Source: Symsagittifera roscoffensis (lineage: Eukaryota; Xenacoelomorpha; Acoela; Convolutidae). From it: a stretch of DNA of 64,000 bases. Positions 43,301 to 53,274 of the stretch are shown piece after piece; positions within the stretch are counted from its first letter, which is position 1; the number at the start of each line of letters is the position of its first letter. Below the pieces are notes generated by a model, which was not told where the DNA came from, did no database searches, and saw only the letters and a list, made by a program, of their open reading frames with translations. Both the position numbers and the translations under genes were made by a program. The stretch spans positions 45,088,395-45,152,394 of the forward strand of contig NC_087062.1 of NCBI RefSeq assembly GCF_963678635.1. Direction: 5' to 3'.

Positions 43301-46300
43301 ATAGTGGATCACAAATAAACGAGCCGAAAAGCTTCCCGAAGTCGGGTAGTGTGACGGCCTATAGCCATAATTACTCATATAACCTCAAAGCTATTTGTCT
43401 CTTTTAACCTTATAAATATTTGCTGTCAATATTTTATCATAAATGTTTACGTCCTTGTCTGGTGCTTTATCTACTTTTGTTGACATATATAGTCAACAGA
43501 TAGTAATTCAATAATCAGATGAAACTCCTTTTGAGAAAATCCTGAATTACCACGATTCGAAGACAAAATCGTCTTGACCCCTGCTACTAAATACTTCTCA
43601 GTAAAAACGAGTGCGCTTTCATATAGCTGAATTATTTCAGAACACGCCACACTTGATAGAATAGACTAAACTCAGTAGTTCACAAGATGCAATCACTAAT
43701 TATTAGGCACCTTTTTTATAAGGTCCTTAAAAACTCAGCTTTCGCGACTTTTAAAGTGCATTGACCTGTTATAAGCATGCTTTTAATCGCTCATAAGCTC
43801 GCATGTTTTGCTCGAATTTAGAGACAATTTTCAAATTCTTAATTGGTTTTTGAAAACCAAATTTAAAATGTGTGCGTGAGGTTGGTGGAAATATTATTCG
43901 TGGTACTTGGTTTTGCTTTAAAAAAAGTTAAAAAAAAACCTGAAGACAAATTTCCACTCTACTTTCAATAGGCGGGACAATATTTTTATCACGCAAATAC
44001 AAGCAACACTTGCTTCAAAACGTGCTAAAAAAAACTTTTGCAGCGTAACGTTTTATCACCAGGATTGTGCATTTTACAGTAAATGTTGTAACATCGTCAA
44101 CTTGATAGAAAACAGGGTACTAGTTTATTTGTTTGTTCCCTTGACAAAACTATTTTATAAGGTTGGTTCATTTTTCAAATGTGAAAGAACGAAGTGAAGA
44201 GTCTTCAAATTTGCTTAAGCTCAAAATAGATTTTTCGCGGTTTGACTCCTGATTTTTTTAAAGTTCATTCCCTAAGTTTTAAGTTCAGTTCATTCCCTTT
44301 TGCAGTTCATTCCCATACTCCACTATCCAACAGCAAAAATGTAAAAAACGAAAAACGTGTTCTAATGCTAGTTTCCAGCGAAATAACAAAATTATCTAGT
44401 TTTATCATTATCAAGTTTTCAATGCTTATGAAATTTAAACAGCTTAAACGTGATCTCTTTTCTTTTCTTTGAAATTCGAATGGTGAAAAATGTTGAAAAG
44501 TTTTCAATCGCAAGTGTTTTTGGTTTCCTGAGTTTTCAAGCTCTCCAACCATCTGCTGGCTACATTCTACTATTTTGATCGAAAGAAGCAAAATTAATGG
44601 ATAGCTGTGATTCAATTTTGAGCCTACTTGGCGCTTACCCGACTGGCAGTCACTTGACTAGCTAGGCCGTAAGTTAGTTCGAAGACCGCATGCATTGATA
44701 GTTACACTTGCGTGCGTTACTGTATTAGTACGAACCTTCTTTTTATCTAACCTAACTCGTACATGAAAATGTTAATTAAAAGTATTGACATATATGGAAC
44801 TTTCACTGTAGCATTGGAAATTGCTTAGCACCTGTTCTCTGCTTTATTGTGGCTCGTATTTGCGATTAATTAAACATACGTGGCTGAGTGGTTAGCGTGT
44901 GAGACTCATAATCAGTAGGTTCGAATCCGAGACGCTGCCGATTCTGTTTTTATTAATCCGAGGCTTATTACTAGTTTTTATTATTGCACTTTATAGAGCT
45001 GCTTTTTGAAGCCCATAGAGCTGCTTCGCCTCTGTGTACATACATGTTTAGCGTTCATGTAGTTTTTTATTAGGGACCACACTAGAATCGACAACATCAC
45101 AATATGGAAACAATACTAATTTAGTTCTCTTTCATTCAGGAATGGTGAGTGTAGATGCTACGGATGAGAGTCGTTTGGTTCCCCTCCACAACGCTGCCTC
45201 TTTCGGGCATCTGGAAGTCGTGAAGCTCTTGCTGCAGAAAGGGGCATCTCCAAACGCCCAGGTATTTTTTATTATGGCCAAAGAATGACGTAACGACCGT
45301 TGCTGGTTGTAGCTCTATCGATATGAACTATGGAGCTGAAAGCCAATTCAGCCGTCTTTTCAGCATCTGATTGAGTTGCCAGCTTAAATGGATCATAAAA
45401 TAGACATTGTTATGGTTAAGCGTTTTACAGGACCAATGGGGTTTCACGCCTCTGCACGAGGCTGCTAGCAAGAACAAAGTGGACATCTGTATCAATCTTC
45501 TGCAAAATGGAGCAGACCCGACAATGCGAAACACAGATGGAAACACTCCCATAGACGTAGCAGTGGGCGATGCAGCATTGGTATTGTCCGGCCAATACCG
45601 TAAAGTGAGGATGTTTTATGGAAATTTCACTATTTTTTATTGTGACAAAATTTTTAATGGCTTGATTGCTAAAATGGCTTTTAGTAATTATATCTACACT
45701 GTATGACGTGGTTTGCATATCTTTCAGGCTGAACTATTGGAGGCTGCTCGAGCGGGAGATGAGCTCACCCAGCTGTCTCTTCTGACTCCTCTGAATGTGA
45801 ATGTTCACGCCTGCGATGGTCGCAAAAGCACACCTCTTCATCTAGCTGCAGGATACAATCGCATCAAGGTAATTTATTCGACTACTTCATGAAGAGGAAA
45901 AGAACTAATGTGTTTTTTTTTCTGATTTTGATCTCCGCAATGAAATTTCGTGCGGGGGCAAGTCTAGTATCATATTAAAGTCCTCCCAGCCGAGGTTCGG
46001 AGTCTTGAAATAGTTGAATGAACGATGAATGATTTTTTTAGAGTAATGAACCTTGTGAAGACTCTTAGATAGGTCTTGCTGGTCTTTTTTTGTTTTTTTT
46101 TTCAGGAAAAAGCCTTAAAATGTGCATAAAATTCTCTAATAACTACAAATGTGCATTCATACATATTGATGCATTTATGAATGCACTAAGGTATATATGC
46201 ACTTTTTGAGTTCAATTGAAATTCATCTGCTGAAAGTGACGTAAATAGCGCTCTCCAAATACGAACGTGGAAATGGCTCAAAAAACGTGAACGATGTCTA

Positions 46301-49300
46301 GTTTCGAAAGCGGAATTTAATTTTTGGATTTCTAGTGGAATAAAAACTTAACCTGTTGATTCAGTTTTCTCAAGTTGGGTTAATTTATCAAAAAAGCCCC
46401 AATCATAAATCGTTCTAGAAACTCAGAGAGCTTAAAGGGCATCTATTTTTTTCTTTGAAATTCGAAAGTTGAGTTTTTTTTCAACAAAGTCAGTTTTTTA
46501 TGTTAACTTGCGTGCATTACTCTTTTCCAATCCTCGATGTTTTTTGATGTATTATTTTTGATGCAGAACCCCTTTGTGACATCCAATTATTTAATTACAT
46601 CCAACTAAAGAATAGTATTTTATGACATCCAATTTGGCCGACCAACTTTGAAATTTTTGAACTAATTTTGAAGGGGAGTGCGCGCATAAAAACGCAACTT
46701 TTACGTCAAAATTTTACTTATTATTTTCTTATTATTTAATATAGTTTGAGTACGTTGAAAAAGATCATAATATTTGGGCCATGATATGTGACACCAAGTT
46801 GGTTTTAGGTTGTTCAACTCCTGTTGTCTAATGGAGCAAACGTGCATGCAAAGGATAGAGGTGGCCTAGTGCCTCTCCACAATGCATGTTCCTATGGCCA
46901 CCTGGAAGTCACAGAGCTGCTGCTGCAATATGGAGCCCATGTCAACGCCCCAGACCTGTGGCAATTCACGCCCCTGCACGAGGCTGCCCAGAAGGGCCGC
47001 GAGGATATTTGTGAATTGTTATTGGCTCACGGCGCAGATCCCACTTCCCAGAACTGTAACGGTCAATGTGCTGCTGATTGTGCTATTAGCGTGGATTTGG
47101 GAGATAAAATGTTAAGGAAGCATCGCGGTTATGCGTTATTAAACGCCGCTAAAAACTGTGATCTGGCCTCCTTGAAGAAACTGGTCTCATTAGACTCGGA
47201 AAATAGTACAAACCAAAGAGAACCGCTAGCTTCGTTCTCTCATTTGCTCACACTCAATACTGCCTTACACTGTGTAGCTCAGTCGAGCTGCTCGAGCAAG
47301 AAAAAACTGTCGGCAGTGACGGATTTTCTTGTAAAAAAAGGAGCGGACGTGAATGCTAAGAATAAAGACATGCTGACCGTGTTTCACATTGCGGCCGACG
47401 AGAACAATGTTGCAGTGGTTGAGAGTATAATGAAAGTGAGTGAGAAGAGCGTGCGAGTGAAGAATGCGTTGGACCAGTTCGGCCACTCAGCTTTACACAG
47501 GGCAGCGAGGTCAGGCAACCATCAGGTGTGGCGGAGTCTGTTAGCCCATGGAGCGGATCCAACCATACTGTCTCTACAGGTCAGTCTTCGCTGCAGCTTA
47601 AAAATGATAACATTTTATAGTTTTCATTTCCATTAACTGAGTTATAGTGACAATTATTCAAGATGAGATAATTTTTAGGTTTTAAGCATCCAAATTAATG
47701 AACCGATATAGGTTTCAGAATTATCCATAGAATTGACATTTTTGAGAAATGAGCTGAATTTTTAAAATATGCCAGACATTTCAACAGTTGTTGAAAGTTT
47801 TCCCACGCTGAAGGTGATCAAAGCATTACAAACATTTAGTTTTTTCAACAGGGAAAGACAAGTGTGCAGATGGTGAGAGACAAGAAGATGCAACAGTTGA
47901 TGCAAGAGGAGTCACTGACTTGTAGCAAAGAGATCAACAGGCAGCTCTTGGAGGCATCCAAAACAGGTATGCCAATTGCATAGAAAAGTTATCAGGAGTT
48001 TAGCGATAGACTTCATTAAGAAGTTTTTTACACTTGCGAGCTTGCGATCGTTAGTGTATCAGTACGAACCTTCTTTTTTTCCTAACCTAGCTAAATAAAA
48101 GTGTTCATTGTTTGGTGGCACTTCTGCTATAATCACGATCTGTGGCACTGGAAATTTCATAGAATCTGTTCTGTGCTTTATATGTGGCTAGTGTTTGCGA
48201 TTAATTAGGTGTCCGTGGCTGAGTGGTTAATATGCGAGACTCATGATCTCTAGATCGCAGATCGAATTCGTGACGTAGCCGAGTTTTTGCGATTTCAAGG
48301 TTTATTTCTACTTTTTCTTATTGCAATGTATAGAGCTGATTTTTCTCGTGTTCTCGCTAGTATTTGCGACGCCCAGCTTCGCCTCTGTGTCCATAGTTTT
48401 TTTCTAAAAAGTGGGTGTTCTACTTTGATACCACACTCAATAACTATGAGAGGTTTTTGAGCTACCTGAAATCCCGGTATAATCCCAACCTAATCCAGTT
48501 ATATAGTTCCTGCACTTCATCGAGAGGTCAGAACAATGAAATGGGTATAATGAAACTTAGCAAAAATTTGGTCCTAGGATGGGCAAACAGGCTAGGTAAC
48601 GGAATGACATATAAAAATAGATCTGTTATATCAGGCATTAAATATATATATTTTTGAAATCTTCATTAGTTTTTCTTATAATTTTAAAGGAGATGTCGAT
48701 CTACTGCGTCGCATCTGCCATCCTCGCAATAAAGACTGTCGGGACGTTGAAGGTAGACACTCCACTCCTCTGCACTTCGCCGCAGGCTACAACAGGATAG
48801 ACGCAGTCCGTTTCCTCCTCTCCTCAACAGTGGGGGCGGATGTGCACGCCAAAGACAGGGGAGGACTTGTGCCTCTGCATAACGCCTGTTCATATGGTCA
48901 CTATGAGGTGTGTGAATTGTTGCTGCAGCATGGAGCTGACCCAAATGCGTGCGATTTGTGGAAGTTCACTCCTCTGCATGAAGCTGCAGCGAAGGGTAAG
49001 AAATGTGTTTTCATTGATTACTATAAATGTATTTAATCAGCATAGATCGCAATACCAAGAAATGTTTAGTTCTGCTGATTATGGAAAATGGCTCAAAAAG
49101 TTTGATTGCATTGTTGAAAATATAGGCAAGGTTTTATATGCTTTTAAAAGAAAGACAATTCTTAAGTCCTCTTACAGGAGACTTGGTTTTTTAAGCGTTA
49201 CAAATTGTTGACGCTCAAATTTGATTTTTTGCCGTTTGCCTTTTTATTCTTTTAAATTTCAATTCAAATCAATTGCTAATAGTTAGGCATATTCAGTTCT

Positions 49301-52149
49301 CGAAAAACAATCTGCGAAATATTTGGGCGGTGTTTCCGGCATTTTTCTTCAAATTTTTTACTCGATTTTTGTCTCGTTCGGCTAACTGCCATGCTAGATG
49401 TGTTTGTATTGCAAATGGTGGAAGCTCAGCTGCGACAGTGTTTCTCAATTTGAGAACTTTTCCGAGCTCTTGAGTTCATCCACACACGTGTATGACAAGG
49501 TGCCTTTCCGTCACAACGTGCAACTGTCAGTTGACCATGTTCTTACCTTAGTATCTCCGGTTTCGCGGTATTTTAAATACAAAAAACGCTTAGTTACTGA
49601 CATGGTCTGACTTAAAGCATGTTCGTTATCCATATGAGCCATTTATATCAAGCCAACTTGGTCTTGAGAAATGAGTTGCACATCCACAAATAAACGTTGA
49701 CTTCTACTTTACTTTACAGGCAAGTATTCCATCTGCAAGCTATTACTCTCTTTTGGTGGAGATTCTCTTCGGAAGAACCGGGACGGCAACTCGCCTCTGG
49801 ACTTTGCTCGGGAGCGGGAGGACCCGGAGATCTACGATTTACTGCTGGGGGATAAGGCAATCATAGATGCGGCTAAGAAGGGGGAGTTGAGTCGGCTGGC
49901 GAAGCTAGTCAACTGTGAGAACATAAACTGCAGGGACACTGAAGGCAGGAATTCGACTCCTTTGCATTTGGCGGCTGGCTATAATAACGTCGAGGTTGCA
50001 ACCTTTCTGCTGGAGAACAACGCAGACGTCAACGCCAAAGATAAAGGTAAATATAACATCATCCTCCAACTGCATTATTTGAGTAGTTAGGCTTCTGAAC
50101 TCAATGATGACTTCAAAGAACTGCTCAATAGGTGATTTTGAGAAAAAAAACTAGATTGAGCAATCTTATTAAAATTTTACTGAAAAATCATGATTAAATC
50201 TGTTGCTTTTCTAGCTATGTTCTAATCTCTGGCTCTTTAAATTACTTGCCAAGCAAGCTTGTTTTCTCTACAATTGTGTTGAATAAAAATTGTTTTAGGA
50301 GGTTTGATACCTTTGCACAATGCAGCTTCGTATGGCCATGCCGAAATTGCAGCACTGTTGTTGCAGTACGGGGCAGATATCAATGCACAAGATAGGTGGG
50401 GGTTCACAGCCTTACACGAGGCAGCTTACAAAAACAGAACGGCTATTTGCGCCCTTCTTCTGTCACATGGAGCAGACCCAAATATAAAAGACCATGAAAA
50501 TAGGACTTGTCTGGACATAGCACAGGGTCATGATGTAACCGCATTGCTACGCGCAGCTGCAATGCCGAAGAAAAAACTATGTATGCAACCTTATGTAAAC
50601 TCGAATGGGGTTTGCCCAGTCACAGGTGCCCCGCTGATAATGCCTGCAATCATTTGTTCAACTAGTAGTCCCTCCAAGGTCATCTGTTCACGCGATAATT
50701 TAGGCGTGAAAACGAAAACCAAAAATTCAGTGCAAAGACTAATTTCACAAGCTGTAGGATCTGCTTCAAAAGTAGTCAATATAGTATCGCAGGATTGCGG
50801 CGGAGCCGTCGAAAACCGTAATATGCTTTTTTCACCCCACTCCAAAGAGTGGTTGTCAGATTCGAACTCTACTAGCGAAGAGGTCGAGAACCCGTTTGAA
50901 CCATTCAATCCATTTTGCATAACATTAAAAGAGTTTTTGAAGGTCACAAATTGTGAGAATTTGACTTCTATTTTCGAAAGAGAGGAAATCACTATTGACA
51001 TTTTGATAGACATGACCCAAGACGACTTAAAGTCGATCGGAATTACAGCCTTTGGACACCGTCACCGAGTGACGAGGGGTCTGAAGAAACTATCCGAGTT
51101 CAAACAGGACTACGGATCCACAATCATCGCCACAATGTCCTCTGAGGAAGCCTGTTCAGTCCTAGAGGATGTCAATCCGGTTGATCCGGACTTTGTGGTA
51201 GTTTCAAACGCAATGCACAGCACAATAAGGGAGCACAAAGATGTGAGTGGGGGCGTGTTCAAAAGCTACAACATCATTAACATCGAGAGAATCCACTCGA
51301 AGAAGCTGTGGCGAAGGTACATTCACAGAAGGCGTGAAATACGAGACGAAATAGCGGTGGACTCAAGTGGACAATCAGCAAATGTGCAGTCTAAACAACA
51401 CCAATCTATTTCAACCCTTCAGAGAGACTGTGACGTGGATGTGAATGAACGTCTCTTATTTCATGGATCACCTTTCTTGAATGCAATCGCCCACAAAGGG
51501 TTCGATGAGCGACACGCGTTCATTGGTAAGTTATTGAAATACTGTTCAGTCACTATAATGAGTTACTGTTGAGTCGATGTTACTGAGTGTAACAAACTGC
51601 CAAACAAACTGCCAAACAAAGTTTTTTTGCAACTACCCAAATATGCAAGTGATCTTCACCATATTATCGTTAATTTGCGGAAACATTGCAAATACTATTA
51701 TATGAAAAAAGAATTTGATGATAATGTTCGATGTTATCAATTGTACGCTTTGTGTAGGAGGTATGTTCGGAGCTGGAATATATTTTGCCGAGGAATCCAG
51801 CAAGAGCAACCAGTACGTGTACGGAATAGGTGGCGGAACAGGGTGCCAGAACCACAAAGACAAATCATGCTACGTATGCAACCGGACCCTTCTTCTTTGT
51901 CGAGCAACTCTGGGTAAATCATTCGTGCAGCCGAACCCAATGAAGGTAGCTCACGCTCCACCCGGCCATCATTCTGTCACTGGGAGTCCCTCGACTGGAG
52001 GTCTATCATACACAGAGTATGTGATATACAGAGGTGAGCAGGCGTACCCAGAGTTCCTGATAACGTACAGAATAGTACCCACATCACTGGCTCCGATCGA
52101 TAACAGTGCAAACTCTAACGACAACAAACGCAGAACAGAAAGCACATAA
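31162..52149 (+). CDS. TNKS: Tankyrase: ankyrin repeats, SAM domain and PARP catalytic domain (10 coding exons)
   Basis: Exons: 31162-31369, 45140-45261, 45431-45604, 45728-45868, 46809-47579, 47852-47966, 48690-48995, 49720-50046, 50299-51525, 51758-52149. All junctions are GT-AG and in phase, giving about 1260 residues, within the range of animal tankyrases. Residues 45-840 are ankyrin repeats with typical phrases ([33 protein letters not shown]). SAM is near 927-985 ([24 protein letters not shown]). PARP is near 1007-1245 with the H-Y-E triad in LLFHGS, AGIYFAE and YPEFLITY, and the CHCC zinc site ([12 protein letters not shown]). Known tankyrases bind clients through ankyrin clusters, polymerise through SAM and add poly(ADP-ribose), acting in Wnt/axin turnover, telomeres and spindle. 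The N-terminus is atypical and uncertain. About 25 extra residues precede the catalytic histidine motif compared with vertebrate tankyrases. Confidence 0.93.
31370..33452 (+). other. Tankyrase intron 1, first part
   Basis: This AT-rich intron sequence contains no gene. Apart from the Copia-related fragment at 33130-33205 I see only homopolymer runs and one local palindrome-like pair around ACGCG at 32770-32805. Confidence 0.65.
33130..33205 (+). repeat. Copia LTR/leader fragment, inverted relative to 3450-3524
   Basis: It matches 3450-3524 in reverse complement, with the shared core GCACAAGCTGGATAGGGCC when read on the - strand. No Copia coding sequence is attached, so it is a fragment or the end of a solo LTR. 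Confidence 0.65.
33453..33904 (+). repeat. 5' LTR of the intronic Gypsy element
   Basis: It is homologous to 43350-43719. It carries about 90 bases (near 33590-33690) that the other LTR lacks. It is followed within two bases by TGGTGACAACGACGG, a reasonable tRNA primer site. Confidence 0.85.
33946..34358 (+). pseudogene. Gypsy gag remnant
   Basis: An ATG at 33946-33950 begins about 40 codons, then a stop or frame change near 34075 leads into a second frame. That frame has the gag phrases [20 protein letters not shown] and [19 protein letters not shown]. No zinc knuckle was found. The rest of gag and the protease (34360-34730) are too degraded to recognise. Confidence 0.7.
34733..35577 (+). 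pseudogene. Gypsy reverse transcriptase (C-terminal part) and RNase H remnant
   Basis: The RT catalytic motif YMDDIGIG is near 34737. A frameshift near 34790 leads into an RT end ([35 protein letters not shown]) and RNase H ([31 protein letters not shown]). A stop at 35401 interrupts it, but the same frame goes on with [10 protein letters not shown] and [13 protein letters not shown]. The N-terminal half of the RT is missing or unrecognisable, so the copy is inactive. Confidence 0.85.
36076..36900 (+). pseudogene. Gypsy integrase remnant, heavily frameshifted
   Basis: Fragments in several frames include a histidine finger half ([21 protein letters not shown]), CSTCLQTK, a first catalytic region ([11 protein letters not shown] and [13 protein letters not shown]) and a third ([17 protein letters not shown]) with the catalytic glutamate. 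The order is that of an integrase. Several stops separate the fragments. Confidence 0.7.
39240..40685 (+). pseudogene. Envelope-like protein remnant of the Gypsy element
   Basis: It lies downstream of integrase, where errantivirus-like elements carry env. A basic pair is followed by a hydrophobic, alanine/valine/glycine-rich stretch (about 39255-39320), then a likely coiled coil, and cysteine-bearing blocks in two further frames (40004-40734). The general pattern resembles a class I-type fusion protein, but I could not match it to a specific family. Stops near 39830 and 40340, frame changes, and truncation by the BEL fragment near 40685 make it non-functional. Confidence 0.5.
40685..41637 (-). 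pseudogene. BEL/Pao gag fragment inserted in the Gypsy remnant
   Basis: On the - strand, broken frames (41433-41624, 40875-41237, 40664-40948) give a gag-like protein whose end reads [20 protein letters not shown] followed by [13 protein letters not shown]. This phrase is characteristic of BEL/Pao gag. The pol region is absent because the fragment ends where the Gypsy env-like remnant begins. The boundary near 40685 is estimated. Confidence 0.6.
41638..43349. other. Unassigned sequence between the BEL fragment and the 3' LTR
   Basis: This may include the leader and LTR of the BEL element. Open frames exist on both strands at 42090-42819, but none resembles a known protein. A run of ten G at about 42323-42332 and a CT-rich stretch near 42950-43200 are the only notable compositions. 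Confidence 0.5.
43350..43719 (+). repeat. 3' LTR of the intronic Gypsy element
   Basis: It starts TGTGACGGCC like the 5' LTR and ends before the duplication AAGGTC at 43720-43725. It is shorter than its partner by an internal deletion after TTGTTGACATATATAGTC. Confidence 0.85.
44180..44698. repeat. Dispersed repeat (AGTAATGAAC family), diverged copy
   Basis: It starts with GAACGAAGTGAAGAGTCTTC and includes CTTTGAAATTCGAATGGTGAAA, shared with 46030-46530 and 53275-53660. It ends where the SINE copy begins, near 44698. Confidence 0.5.
44698..45060 (+). repeat. tRNA-derived SINE, copy A
   Basis: The tRNA-like part is at 44878-44939: TGGCTGAGTGGTTAGCG (A box), anticodon loop CTCATAA, and GGTTCGAATCC (B box). 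The loop would place CAT, as in tRNA-Met. Flanking segments shared with copy B: TGTAGCATTGGAAATT, CTGTTCTCTGCTTTAT, and AGCTTCGCCTCTGTGT-like at the end. Confidence 0.75.
45140..45261 (+). CDS. TNKS: Tankyrase coding exon 2
   Basis: The acceptor TTCATTCAG precedes it and the donor is CAG|GTATTT. The split codon formed with exon 1 restores the frame. It encodes [20 protein letters not shown], a standard ankyrin repeat of the first cluster. Confidence 0.93.
45431..45604 (+). CDS. TNKS: Tankyrase coding exon 3
   Basis: It is bounded by GTTTTACAG and AAA|GTGAGG and holds 58 whole codons. It encodes [20 protein letters not shown] and [17 protein letters not shown], matching ankyrin cluster I of tankyrases. 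Confidence 0.95.
45728..45868 (+). CDS. TNKS: Tankyrase coding exon 4
   Basis: It is bounded by CTTTCAG and AAG|GTAATT, 47 codons. It encodes [30 protein letters not shown] and [12 protein letters not shown], the linker and the start of ankyrin cluster II. Confidence 0.95.
46030..46530. repeat. Dispersed repeat (AGTAATGAAC family) in tankyrase intron 4
   Basis: It begins AGAGTAATGAACCTTGTGAA and ends GCATTACTCTTTT, an inverted version of the start, so the element has short inverted termini. It shares TTTCAGGAAAAA..CTAAAATG and TTTCTTTGAAATTCGAAA segments with the other copies. Confidence 0.6.
46809..47579 (+). CDS. TNKS: Tankyrase coding exon 5
   Basis: It is bounded by GGTTTTAG and CAG|GTCAGT, 257 codons. 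It encodes the rest of cluster II and most of cluster III ([67 protein letters not shown]). The third cluster has more substitutions than the others. Confidence 0.95.
47640..47851 (+). other. Tankyrase intron 5
   Basis: This is the main part of a 272-base intron. No repeat or gene was seen. Confidence 0.7.
47852..47966 (+). CDS. TNKS: Tankyrase coding exon 6
   Basis: It is bounded by TTTTTTCAACAG and ACAG|GTATGC, 38 codons plus one base. It encodes [20 protein letters not shown] and [12 protein letters not shown], the helix linking clusters III and IV. Confidence 0.9.
48027..48400 (+). repeat. tRNA-derived SINE, copy B, in tankyrase intron 6
   Basis: The tRNA-like part is at 48211-48280: GTCCGTGGCTGAGTGGTTAA, anticodon stem and loop CGAGACTCATGATCTC, then a damaged B box (AGATCGAATTCG). 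Upstream TACGAACCTTCTTTTT and downstream AGCTTCGCCTCTGTGTCCAT match copy A. Confidence 0.75.
48690..48995 (+). CDS. TNKS: Tankyrase coding exon 7
   Basis: It is bounded by TTTTAAAG and AAGG|GTAAGA. It encodes [19 protein letters not shown] and [20 protein letters not shown] of cluster IV. About three residues (within [14 protein letters not shown]) are extra relative to the usual repeat spacing. Confidence 0.95.
48996..49719 (+). other. Tankyrase intron 7
   Basis: It contains GACGCTCAAATTTGATTTTTTG, similar to 53328-53345, so part of it is probably another worn copy of the AGTAATGAAC repeat. No gene was seen. Confidence 0.5.
49720..50046 (+). CDS. TNKS: Tankyrase coding exon 8
   Basis: It is bounded by CTTTACAG and AAAG|GTAAAT. 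It encodes [14 protein letters not shown], the acidic linker with [19 protein letters not shown], and the start of cluster V ([20 protein letters not shown]). Confidence 0.95.
50299..51525 (+). CDS. TNKS: Tankyrase coding exon 9
   Basis: It is bounded by TGTTTTAG and ATTG|GTAAGT. It encodes the end of ankyrin cluster V ([20 protein letters not shown]), a Ser/Thr-rich linker, the SAM domain, and the first half of the PARP domain including [19 protein letters not shown]. The insertion near [18 protein letters not shown] lies just before the catalytic histidine. Confidence 0.96.
51758..52149 (+). CDS. TNKS: Tankyrase coding exon 10 (terminal)
   Basis: The acceptor is TTTGTGTAG; the stop is TAA at 52147-52149. 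It encodes [20 protein letters not shown], the zinc site, GHHSVTGSP, and [20 protein letters not shown] with the catalytic glutamate, then a short polar tail. No canonical AATAAA was seen close downstream. Confidence 0.95.
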
Positions 52150-52584
52150 TGGAGGAAAAGGACTCTGTTCAGAATAATCGCTCATAGCTTTTCAGACTCT
52201 AATTGAATTGTTAATCTGTTAATTTTCTACAATCTGTTTATATGTGCTATCTCTTGACTCAGTAGGTTTATAAAAGTTGTTTGTTTTTATAGTAGTTCCG
52301 TTTATATGTAAAGAATAATTATCGGCATTGTGCAATGTAATTGTTTTTAGGGTAACTTGCCTTGTAGTTTTCTATCAATTTAATTTTTCTTCTACAGCCG
52401 GTCTTAGATAGTTGTTGACCACTAGATCCAAGTGAAATGAGACGATGTGCCAGTAACTTTGAAATAACCCTATATGATCAGTTGTCGCTGCAATGGTTTA
52501 TTGCAGTGAATCATAAAGACTAGAGTTAATTTATCTGACTCAATAGCAGGACAACAGAATCTATGGTTCTATAGATTTTATCTA

Positions 52585-53215
52585 TCTCTGAAAATTTTCA
52601 CTATCTGTGCAGGCGCGGATCTAGGAATTTCTCGAGGGGGGGGGGGGGAATTTCAAAAAAATTTCAGTCGACTTTTTCAGTCGACAGAATTGAAAATTTT
52701 GTCGACTTTTTTTAGGACGACCAAATTGATTTTCTGAGCTCTCCCAAACCACTATAAAGGCCCTGTTTTGGCCAAAATTTCTGCGCCGCAGGCAAAATTT
52801 TGAAAAACAGGCCAAAAATAGCGTTCAAAAAGTGCCAACCAAAAAATCGCATTTTTTTTGGCGAGCAATCCTCCCTTAAAATTAGTATACATTGGCGCCA
52901 AAGGCGCCTTTAGAAAATTTCAAGGTCAGTCAGCCAAAAATGGATATCTCAAAATAGTACAAAGGGGGACCCTTTGGGTCGGCAGGGGGTCGAATCCCTG
53001 AGGGGAAGGGGCGGACAAACCCCCCCCCCCTTTCCCCTAAATCCGCTACTGATCTGTAGCATTGGAAATTTCATAGCATCTGTTCTCTGCTTTATTTTTG
53101 GCTAGTGTTTGTGATGTATTAAGATCCATGGCTGAGTTGTAATTGCGTAAGACTTGTCGTGTTCTCACTATTGTTTACGAATCGAAGCTTGCCTCAGTGT
53201 TAAATATTTTGATTT
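52585..53215 (+). repeat. tRNA-derived SINE, copy C, split by a MITE
   Basis: TTTTCACTATCTGT (52595-52608) continues, after the MITE, with ATCTGTAGCATTGGAAATTTC (53052 on). It matches copy A across the same point. The tRNA-like part (near 53128-53160, CCATGGCTGAGTTGTAATTGCG) is strongly decayed. Confidence 0.65.
52610..53051. mobile_element. hAT-like MITE, copy 1 (442 bp)
   Basis: Terminal inverted repeats: CAGGCGCGGATCTAGG at left, and CAGTAGCGGATTTAGG as the reverse complement of the right end. The flanks ATCTGTG and ATCTGTAG look like an 8-bp duplication with one base lost on the left. It is about as long as copy 2 at 56405 and clearly homologous to it. Open frames in it are not genes. 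Confidence 0.82.
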
Positions 53216-53274
53216 GGCTATATCAAAAAGTTAGTAAATCTGTTCAAATTTCTTTTTAAAAACAGAAACGTGCT

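Larger units (their letters stand above)
33453..43719 (+). mobile_element. Degraded Ty3/Gypsy element with env-like region, in tankyrase intron 1
   Basis: Flanking direct repeats (33453-33904 and 43350-43719) start TGTGACGGCCTATAGCCAT. A 6-bp duplication AAGGTC occurs at 33447-33452 and 43720-43725. Inside, on the + strand, are remnants of gag, RT/RNase H, integrase and an envelope-like protein, in Gypsy order. All are broken by stops and frameshifts. A BEL/Pao fragment lies on the - strand after the env-like part. The LTRs differ in length (452 versus 370) and at many bases, so the insertion is much older than the giant element. Confidence 0.88.

Noticed and set aside
44878-44939. Functional tRNA-Met gene
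   Set aside because: Boxes A and B are present, but the region between anticodon arm and B box is shortened, the acceptor stem does not pair well, and the same flanks recur at two other sites, so it is a SINE.
48415-48657. 80-codon open frame in tankyrase intron 6
   Set aside because: It has no domain or splice context, no relation to tankyrase, and directly follows a SINE copy.
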